NCBI GenBank assembly: GCA_903823025.1
Contig: CAIJRK010000003.1
Location: 80,078-144,077 of the forward strand
Reading direction: 5' to 3'
Length of the DNA stretch: 64,000 nt
Origin: an uncultured beta proteobacterium
GTDB taxonomy: Bacteria > Pseudomonadota > Gammaproteobacteria > Burkholderiales > Burkholderiaceae_C
Part shown: piece by piece, positions 37,491 to 44,988 of the stretch
Position numbering within the stretch: the first letter of the stretch is position 1
Layout of the letters: every line of letters begins with the position of its first letter
Translations under genes and position numbers: made by a program
Notes under the pieces: generated by a model
The model's database searches: none
What the model was told of the DNA's origin: nothing
What the model saw: the letters and a program-made list of their open reading frames with translations, nothing else

Positions 37491-38386
37491 AACACGAGTT
37501 CCCTAATGCCCCGAGTTGGACGAACCCAAGCTTTGCTTTCAATGATCGCTTTGTCGATCTGTTCCTTCCCACTGGTAATGGCTTCAGTGGCACACTTGAT
37601 CAGTAATTGATGCAAATTACCTGTGTTTCCTTCGGAAAGGGTATGCAGCAAGCTGGCCAGCTCGGGTGTGTGGAGCTTGGACGGTTTTTTCAGAGGCAGC
37701 ACCTTCTCAAAGCCCGCCAGTAGCTGCTGAAAGTCTTTGTTCAACTCCCACAAGGGAAGGCTCATAACTTCAAAGCGGCTTGCGTGCTGTGGATCAGTGT
37801 GAAGCACCTGAACCGCTTCTCTTGTGCCAACACCGACGATAGGGATCGCCAGTTCATTGCACAAAAGCTTGATCGCATTCATGACCTCACGCTGTTTAAC
37901 AGGCGTGCCTGTCAGTAACGAGTGAAATTCATCAATGATCAGCAATTTGACATGACATAGGCGGAAAAGATGAATGACCTGATACCTCAATTTTGAAGCA
38001 GGATCGGTCGCCCGGTATGGCGTGAAAAAGCATTCCAAAATTGAGATGTAAAGCCCTTTTTCGTCTGCGCTTGGTGGTGCTTCGGCAATGATGATCGGTT
38101 TGACTGGATCGGCATTGTCATCAACATAGCCTTTGCCGCACAAATCCTTAAATCTGCGCACCAGAGTTGTCTTGCCGTTGTTGGATTCGCCCACGATCAA
38201 CAAATTTTGCATTCGAGGTTTCGATGGCTTGTGCATCAACCCTTGGAGGTTATCAAGGATTTGTTGGCCTAGCCGGTAACTGATCCATCTAGGCTGATCC
38301 ATGAATTCAATTCGCTCCTTGTCAGTCATCCCCATGATGTGTCTGAAATCAGGATGTATGTGCTCGTAATCGGTTGTAGTGGTCAT
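37487..38386 (-). CDS. tnsC: TnsC/TniB-like AAA+ ATPase
   Basis: Walker A VGESNNGKTTLVRRF, Walker B LLIIDEFHSLLTG. Confidence 0.93.
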   Translation of the reverse strand: MTTTTDYEHIHPDFRHIMGMTDKERIEFMDQPRWISYRLGQQILDNLQGLMHKPSKPRMQNLLIVGESNNGKTTLVRRFKDLCGKGYVDDNADPVKPIIIAEAPPSADEKGLYISILECFFTPYRATDPASKLRYQVIHLFRLCHVKLLIIDEFHSLLTGTPVKQREVMNAIKLLCNELAIPIVGVGTREAVQVLHTDPQHASRFEVMSLPLWELNKDFQQLLAGFEKVLPLKKPSKLHTPELASLLHTLSEGNTGNLHQLLIKCATEAITSGKEQIDKAIIESKAWVRPTRGIRELVL

Positions 38387-40308
38387 GCGATGTCTCCAAA
38401 GGAATCCAAGTCACCATCAACCAGACCGGAACTTGTCGCAAGCGAAATAATTGGGGTTTGAACAGGCGGCGGCAATGGTGCAGCAGGAGACACATTTTTT
38501 TCGTGTTCCTTGCGGCGTTGACTTTGGCGACGAGCCGTTTTAGTGCGTTCTTTCGATTCGTCAACTTGAGTGCGCAACTCAGTAATGGCGTGCAAAATTT
38601 GGTGTTCATTGACGCTTTTTTTGCCTTCACGTCGCAATGCATCACGCGCTTGCTGATATTCCCAAATACTCATTGGCGGGAGTGCTTGATCTGCAAATGG
38701 GACTTTGAAATATTGTTTTATTTCAGGATCAAAGAACCAGATCGTGCTGATGTCACGCGGGTCGCGTCTGAAAATGAAATCTCTTTTTTTTGTTTTATCA
38801 ACCGGGTCGCCCGCATTGATCCACTGTCTCAAAATGTCCGCGTAATAGGTCATGCCGTCAATGGTCACACCAAAGGCTTGAATTGTGCGACGAAAGTGCG
38901 GCAGGAAGTCGAGTAAGACTGTTTGCCGATTGGCTGGTATGGGTGGAATGCCAATGCCCTGAACACCGGCATTGCCAAATATGCCGATTTCCCACTTGCG
39001 CATCGGAGTCATCCCGATGCCACTGTGCATTTTTTGGTGATACACCTTGCAAATCAGTGTCACCAGCCAAGTTTCAAACTCAGATTTGGTCATCACCGCC
39101 TGCTTTTCTGAGTCGTACCCTTCTTTAGCCTTGATGTTGGAAAACGTTGTGCCTGGAAGTTCATGAACCTCACGCATGAAGGTTCCCAATACGCGTTCGA
39201 TATGTCCACCATAACGAGGTGTTTTGACCGGTCGGAATTCCAGGTTGATGCCGTACATCGTGCATGATTGCTGGAAATTGTCCGAGCGAAAGTCAGTACC
39301 GTTGTCAACATAGATTTTTTTGGGAACGCCCCAAACCGGCCACGTTGCACCAACCTTGTGCAATATTAGCCATTCGTCTTTGGGTAGGATTGAATGCGCC
39401 ACACACATAGCAACCGATGTCTCCGACGGGGCATCAAAAGACAAGTAGTACCCTGTAACCATCCGACTATCGATGTCCATTGCCAATGAAATCCAAGGCC
39501 GTCCAATCGGCTTTCTGTAAAGGTCATCAACCAGAATGATGTCCGCAGGGGTATGGTCAATCTGAATGACAGCAAGTGGAAAATCAGCATTCGGGAAATG
39601 CCCTGGAACGGGTAGAAACCTGTTTTTTGCTTTTTCTTTGAAACCACGCCCTCGAAGCCTCTCTTTTTCTGAAACATCAGCAACCCTTGATCTAATCGTC
39701 GATGGGTGGGGTGGCTCCACGCCGCGTAATTGGCACTGACGAAGAACTTCAATCACGGTTTTTGTGGGAGTCGGTCTTTGCTGGGTTAGGTAGTAGTTTT
39801 TGATGACCTCAGTAATAACGCCCTCGGCCTGGCTGTGTATCCGGCCTCTACCTTGAGTCCAGCCGCTTTTCTTGGGGATAAGAGCCGCTACATTTTTCAT
39901 CCCTTTGTACTTTTGCAGCCAACGGTAAATGGTGGCAGTATCAACACCAACTTCCTTGGCTCGCAACCCAACCTCGCGGCGACCTGGTGAAAACGCACTT
40001 ATCAAAGGTTGGATGGCTGCAAATCGTTCTTCGGCCACTTTCCAATCTGAGTCACCAATTCCTGCAATGTCCAAGTGCGGATCATGTTTTATCTCAGAAT
40101 CATCATTGGTGACTGATTGGAGTTCAAGAATTCGCAAGGGTTTGCTTCGGCCTGTTTCAACCGCAGTACCAACGACCGATTCAAAGTCAATGATCTGCTC
40201 AATGCGGTAGATCAAGTTTTCACTTTTGACCAAAGAGCCAACTTGAACATCCAGACGCTGCCTAGAGGCTTCAAACTCTGGATTTGGCATATCGTCTTTA
40301 TCACGCAT
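38383..40308 (-). CDS. tnsB: TnsB/TniA-like DDE transposase
   Basis: rve/DDE segments IQIDHTPADIILVDD, YVDNGTDFRS, RYGGHIERVLGTFM; start MRDKDDMPN overlaps the tnsA end. Confidence 0.94.
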   Translation of the reverse strand: MRDKDDMPNPEFEASRQRLDVQVGSLVKSENLIYRIEQIIDFESVVGTAVETGRSKPLRILELQSVTNDDSEIKHDPHLDIAGIGDSDWKVAEERFAAIQPLISAFSPGRREVGLRAKEVGVDTATIYRWLQKYKGMKNVAALIPKKSGWTQGRGRIHSQAEGVITEVIKNYYLTQQRPTPTKTVIEVLRQCQLRGVEPPHPSTIRSRVADVSEKERLRGRGFKEKAKNRFLPVPGHFPNADFPLAVIQIDHTPADIILVDDLYRKPIGRPWISLAMDIDSRMVTGYYLSFDAPSETSVAMCVAHSILPKDEWLILHKVGATWPVWGVPKKIYVDNGTDFRSDNFQQSCTMYGINLEFRPVKTPRYGGHIERVLGTFMREVHELPGTTFSNIKAKEGYDSEKQAVMTKSEFETWLVTLICKVYHQKMHSGIGMTPMRKWEIGIFGNAGVQGIGIPPIPANRQTVLLDFLPHFRRTIQAFGVTIDGMTYYADILRQWINAGDPVDKTKKRDFIFRRDPRDISTIWFFDPEIKQYFKVPFADQALPPMSIWEYQQARDALRREGKKSVNEHQILHAITELRTQVDESKERTKTARRQSQRRKEHEKNVSPAAPLPPPVQTPIISLATSSGLVDGDLDSFGDIA

Positions 40309-40999
40309 GAGTTGGTATCCATAATTCAGTGAAATCATCCAGCGGACGTGAGATGTCGCAATCCAACTGCCTTGTCGCCAGTAAGTGCCAGATATGTGCT
40401 CTACCTTGACGCTCAAACATACTGCCCATGAAGTGCCTAGCCAAGATGTAGTGATAGGGCGCAACGCCCATTGCCCGGACGTTCTCAAGAACCCACCGTG
40501 TTTCCTCAATGGCAAAGTTCATGCGCTGGTAAATTGCTAGAAAACTGATGTTGTCGAAGACAACATCTCTGATTCTGGATTCGTCATGGACATGGAACTC
40601 CCATCCCTGCTCTTTGGCATAGCGATAGGCCGCTTTCCACTTTGGCATCCATTCGCGCCAATGTTTTCGCCACTCTGATTCTGGCTTTACTTCGATCAGC
40701 ATTGGTTTCTGGCAAGCTAAAAGCGAAGCGTCCTGATGGATGCGGTAATAAACGAGAAAATCAGGTGTGTAGGTGTAAATCCGCCCATTGTTGTGCGTGA
40801 ACGGAATCTGGACAGGTTGGGGAATGATGTCAAGAACGCAGAGGCTGAATTCTTTGCGGATCAGGAAGTCGCGTTCAAGCGTGGATTCGTAAGGAATTGC
40901 AGTCTCACCACGGAAGGCGTAAACGCCAGACACGCTCCTGCGGGTCGGTTTTATTTTGCGAGTTTGCTTGGGTTTAACGGAGTCGCATTGATTTTGCAT
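40301..40999 (-). CDS. tnsA: TnsA endonuclease
   Basis: YESTLERDFLIRKEF, YTPDFLVYYR, LIEVKPESEWRKHW. Confidence 0.93.
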   Translation of the reverse strand: MQNQCDSVKPKQTRKIKPTRRSVSGVYAFRGETAIPYESTLERDFLIRKEFSLCVLDIIPQPVQIPFTHNNGRIYTYTPDFLVYYRIHQDASLLACQKPMLIEVKPESEWRKHWREWMPKWKAAYRYAKEQGWEFHVHDESRIRDVVFDNISFLAIYQRMNFAIEETRWVLENVRAMGVAPYHYILARHFMGSMFERQGRAHIWHLLATRQLDCDISRPLDDFTELWIPTHA

Positions 41000-41115
41000 A
41001 AATTTGAACGAAGTCGCATCGAATGTTAGTAAAAAAGTCGCATTGAATTCAAAAAATACCGATCTAAGTCATTGATCTACATAATTCATTGTCGCATTGA
41101 TTTTGAAAAGTCACA
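40981..41115. repeat. Right transposon end with four GTCGCA-type TnsB sites
   Basis: GTCGCAT(T/C)GA at 40982, 41013, 41037, 41091; terminus ...TTGATTTTGAAAAGTCACA. Confidence 0.8.
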
Positions 41116-41120
41116 GCGGT
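41116..41120. repeat. 5-bp target-site duplication, right copy (GCGGT)
   Basis: Identical to 8728-8732. Confidence 0.9.
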
Positions 41121-41777
41121 TCGCCACCCCGGCCCGGAGAAATCTCACTGGCGCATCATGGCGTGCTTTTTCTCGATGAGTTGCCTGAATTTCCAAGGGC
41201 TGCGTTAGAGGCACTGCGTGAGCCGCTGGAGTCGGGCACTATTACGATTTCACGGGCGGCGCGGCGGGCGGAGTTTCCGGCGCGCTTTCAACTCATTGGG
41301 GCCATGAATCCTTGTCCCTGTGGCTATCTTGGGTCGGCACAAAAAGCCTGTCGTTGCACGCCTGACCAGGTGTTGCGCTACCAGGGCAAGTTGAGCGGCC
41401 CGCTGATTGACCGCATTGATCTGCACGTTGAAGTGCCCGCGTTGCTACCGACTGATTTGATGCAAGCCAGGGCCGGCGAGTCAACCGCCTTGATTCGCAC
41501 GCGCTGCACCGCAGCCCGGGCGCTGGCAATAGCGCGCCAAGGCAAGTCGAATCAGGCGCTGCAAGGGCAAGAAATTGATACGTTTTTGCTGCTGGACGAG
41601 GCTGCTGTCAAGTTCCTCAACATGGCTGCTACGCGTTTGGGTTGGTCGGCGCGCAGCACGCATCGAGCGCTAAAAGTGGCCCGCACCATCGCCGATCTGG
41701 CCGGGACACGCACCACCACGGTGGCGCATGTGGCCGAAGCGATGCAATACCGGCGCGCTTTACGCACCAGCGCTTAA
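41116..41777 (+). pseudogene. comM: comM/yifB 3' portion
   Basis: SPPRPGEISLAHHGVLFLDELPEFPRAALEALREPLESGTITISRAARRAEFPARFQLIGAMNPCPCGYLG...; continuation of the 7851-8732 coding sequence. Confidence 0.95.
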
Positions 41778-41798
41778 TGAACCCTCGCGTCTCCTCTT

Positions 41799-44390
41799 TT
41801 AGGAGAGGTCGGGTTTATTTAAGAGCGAGGTCATCGCTTCCAAATTCGTCCCTTTGAAGGGTTGTGGATTGACCATCAGAGTTGCAAAAAGACGACTCAC
41901 ATCAACCGATTGAATCAGCAATTGACCGCCGTTGGCCTTGATGAAATCTTTGATCAACGGGCCATCGCCGGGTCTTGCAAAAGGATTGGGCATGAGTTGG
42001 CTGTCATGGAACTCGGGCACGCCATGCAGCGCATCAACCAGCAGTCCCATCATTTGCCCGCCGTGACGCACGATGATCACCTGGCTGCTTTTGTCGATGA
42101 CGGAGGAGATGCTGTGCAAGAGATAGCTGAGGTCAAAGACCCAAACCGAGCTATTGGTTTCACCCTCTCGCTCCATCCCCAGGAGGCCGATGCACACTTT
42201 GCGGTCAGCCCGGGGTACCGCCGACATTTTTGAAGCCGGGAGCGCCTCTTGTACTGATTCGGCGGGCAGGGCAAACAAACTGGCGTTGATAAAGAAGGTG
42301 GCAAATTCACGCCCGCCCATCTCTATTAAGTCAGATTTCAGCACCGTTTTACCCTTGTGCCCCGTGCTCAAACGGTCACGGACTTCGCCAAAAGAGTGAA
42401 ATACGACGGCCAGCACCTCATCGCGGTAACCGTCCGAGACCTTGAATTCACGGTAACCGCTGGAGGCGGTGCATCCCAGAATGGCGTAATGCCCATCATG
42501 AACGACGATGCGTGAGGCACTGTGACCATTGGGTAGCGCCAGCAAAGAGGGCTCCATTTCCAGGATCGATCCCACCGGACGTTGGGCGTCTGCGCTGGCG
42601 ATAACGTGGCCTTGGCGATTGATAAATAAGGCCTTTGTTTGGGCTTGGTTGCCCAGTCCAGCGTGCAGCATGGCTAACAACTCGGGCGTGGAATCAAACA
42701 CGATGCCAATACCGCCTATCACCCGGGCATCGTCTTCGGGATGTCGAATGGCGGCATGGTAAATGTAGGTGGGCTGACCGTCGTAAAGGGGCGTGGCTGC
42801 AAAGGGCGTGACGTAGTAATCCTGTTCGGTGCGCAGCGCCAGCACATGCGCCAGCGTGACTGCATCAATGGCGGGACTTGGCGCTGTTTCGCTATTTTTA
42901 TGGGCGTGCGTGCTGGCGATGATGTTGCCGTCCACGTCATAAACCACAAGCCGGGTATAGACGGTGTACAGGCGGTTGATGTACGCCAGAATGCGGGTCA
43001 GGCGCTCAACAACTTCGTGGTCTCGTTCGGGCGCGGCCAGCGCGACCCGCAACTCGGGTGTCAAGGCCCACCAGCGGCTATCGTTGGCGCGTTCATATAA
43101 GTTGCGGTCCAGCAGGTCAACCAGCAAATGCGACATAAATTCTGAATCACGCAGGCTCGACGCCAGCACGGTTTCATAAAGATCACCAATGGATTTTGAA
43201 AACAGTTCGTTGCTGCGCGCTCCGGTCTCGCTGATTTGGGTCAGGATGGTCTTGAGTTTGACCAGTTCGCCGCGCTGGCCCGCTGTCATCACCTGACCAT
43301 TCCAGACCACGCGCTGAATAGTTTCGGCAGCGGCCATGATCTCATACAGCGGCGGCGAAAAAGACTGGGCGTGTGACAGCAAACCTTCGGCCACACGGGC
43401 ATCCAGCGAGGCCAGTGCTGTGCTGCTTCGCCCGGTAAAGGCCACGTCCACCGGCACCATCACCTGGCCCAGCCAGCCGGGCGGCCCTTTGTAGCCTTGA
43501 TAGCCCTCGGCGGCAAAGGTTCGCACCAGATATTCGCGCCCTGAAAACATCATCAATCGGGGTGCCTTGTCCGGGTTGACCGGCACCACGGAGCCGCGTG
43601 GAATCCACAGGGCATCGGCACTTTCAATGACGTGATGGCTGGCGTCGAGCAGCATCATGTTCGTGCGCCCCGCCGGGTCGCGGTGCGACTGGAAAATGCC
43701 TGCCATCTCTTGTTCAAAGTTAAAGCACAGGCACAACACGCCCACGACGGTCCCGCTGTCGGGATGCAGCATCCGGTGCGAGTAAATCAGAGCCTGCTTT
43801 TTGGATGGACGCAAATCGCTGGCCCGAAAAGTTTCAATATATGTGGCGCTGCCCAGTGCTTGTGCCAGCAACGGGTCGGTGCTGCCTTCCAGCGGCGTGG
43901 ATTCATCAATTTGCACCAGCACGTTGCCTGCTTTATCAAGCAAAATAATTTCGTCATAAACCGTGTATTTGCTACGGTAGGCGCGCAGCCGTTGGCGAAT
44001 GGCGGGCGCGTTGTCACGCAGGCCCGCGACAAAGGCACACAACTCATGGTCGGTGGCTAAAAAGCCCACATCAGCGGTGCGCTCGTAGAGATTGCGCACG
44101 ACGATGTTGATCACATATTGCGCCTTGGTGCCAAGCTCATCGAGCACCGTCGTCACCTTCTCATTGACCAGACTGGCGACCAATTCCTGCTCCAGCCGAT
44201 TGAAGCCTTCGCGCGTGGCCGCCATCGTTGGCAAAATAGTTTTGGCCTCGACCGGGCAATTCATCTTGGCCGATGACTCGATCATTCGCCACATCAGGTT
44301 CAGTTCGCGCAACGATTGTTCGCAGCGAATGACGTCGCGCATGTAGGGTAGAAAAGTGTCTATTTGAAGCGGAGTGACGTGGTCCATCAT
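41799..44390 (-). CDS. Double Cache (PDC)-like sensor protein with C-terminal CheW-like domain
   Basis: Repeated extracellular-sensor-like segments (VYDEIILLDKAGNVLVQIDESTPLEGS; TRLVVYDVDGNIIASTH) and CheW-like C terminus (KVCIGLLGMEREGETNSSVWVFDLSYLL). Confidence 0.75.
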   Translation of the reverse strand: MMDHVTPLQIDTFLPYMRDVIRCEQSLRELNLMWRMIESSAKMNCPVEAKTILPTMAATREGFNRLEQELVASLVNEKVTTVLDELGTKAQYVINIVVRNLYERTADVGFLATDHELCAFVAGLRDNAPAIRQRLRAYRSKYTVYDEIILLDKAGNVLVQIDESTPLEGSTDPLLAQALGSATYIETFRASDLRPSKKQALIYSHRMLHPDSGTVVGVLCLCFNFEQEMAGIFQSHRDPAGRTNMMLLDASHHVIESADALWIPRGSVVPVNPDKAPRLMMFSGREYLVRTFAAEGYQGYKGPPGWLGQVMVPVDVAFTGRSSTALASLDARVAEGLLSHAQSFSPPLYEIMAAAETIQRVVWNGQVMTAGQRGELVKLKTILTQISETGARSNELFSKSIGDLYETVLASSLRDSEFMSHLLVDLLDRNLYERANDSRWWALTPELRVALAAPERDHEVVERLTRILAYINRLYTVYTRLVVYDVDGNIIASTHAHKNSETAPSPAIDAVTLAHVLALRTEQDYYVTPFAATPLYDGQPTYIYHAAIRHPEDDARVIGGIGIVFDSTPELLAMLHAGLGNQAQTKALFINRQGHVIASADAQRPVGSILEMEPSLLALPNGHSASRIVVHDGHYAILGCTASSGYREFKVSDGYRDEVLAVVFHSFGEVRDRLSTGHKGKTVLKSDLIEMGGREFATFFINASLFALPAESVQEALPASKMSAVPRADRKVCIGLLGMEREGETNSSVWVFDLSYLLHSISSVIDKSSQVIIVRHGGQMMGLLVDALHGVPEFHDSQLMPNPFARPGDGPLIKDFIKANGGQLLIQSVDVSRLFATLMVNPQPFKGTNLEAMTSLLNKPDLS

Positions 44391-44568
44391 GTTTCTTCGT
44401 GTTGTTGACGGGCGATGGATGCTTGACGTGCCGCCGGTCTGTTTCAGGGGCGATCAATTTACGCAAAATTGGTGCCATAGCGCCTATTATTTCATTGTCG
44501 CCAGATGCGCTGGTATGCCGTTTGCGCCAGCCGGTTTGCCTTGGTTTACTTTCGCTACCATCGTCGGC

Positions 44569-44973
44569 ATGAAGAAATCTTTGCGCCCCACCCTGGTTCC
44601 TTGTCCTTGCCAAAGCGGGCAGTCTTACGCCACTTGTTGCCGCGTTTGGCACACGGGTTTGAGCGAAGGTCAACACGCCCCCACGCCCGAGGCGCTGATG
44701 CGCTCGCGTTACAGCGCCTACGTGCTGGGGCGGCTTGATTACCTGCAAGCCACTTGGCATCCGACCACGTTGCCGCTTGATTTGACGTTGCCGTGCGTCA
44801 AATGGCTGGGATTGGAAGTGCGCCACATGCAAACAACGGGCGACGCGGGCGTGGTCGAATTTGTGGCCCGCAGCCGCGAGGCGGGTCGGGCGCAACGGCT
44901 GCACGAAACCAGCCGCTTTGTGCGCGAACGTGGCCGTTGGTATTACCTGGACGGCGACCTCAAAACGACTTGA
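44569..44973 (+). CDS. YchJ/UPF0225-family SEC-C protein
   Basis: CPCQSGQSYATCCRVWH...PTPEALMRSRYSAYVLGRLDYLQATWHP. Confidence 0.88.
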   Translation: MKKSLRPTLVPCPCQSGQSYATCCRVWHTGLSEGQHAPTPEALMRSRYSAYVLGRLDYLQATWHPTTLPLDLTLPCVKWLGLEVRHMQTTGDAGVVEFVARSREAGRAQRLHETSRFVRERGRWYYLDGDLKTT

Positions 44974-44988
44974 TTGAAGCGGTGAGCC

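Larger units (their letters stand above)
8733..41115. mobile_element. Tn7-like transposon/genomic island (about 32.4 kb) inserted in comM
   Basis: TGT...ACA termini, 5-bp TSD, TnsB-type repeats at both ends (TGCGACA at 8752 and 8772; GTCGCA at 40982, 41013, 41037, 41091), tnsABC-tniQ operon at the right end, comM halves on both sides. Confidence 0.95.

Noticed and set aside
8733-41115. CRISPR-associated transposon (CAST) interpretation
   Set aside because: Tn7-like genes are present but no Cascade, Cas12k or CRISPR array was seen; comM targeting is explained by TniQ.
8733-41115. AbaR-like antibiotic-resistance cargo
   Set aside because: No recognisable resistance genes, class 1 integron or heavy-metal operon; the cargo is defence-type.
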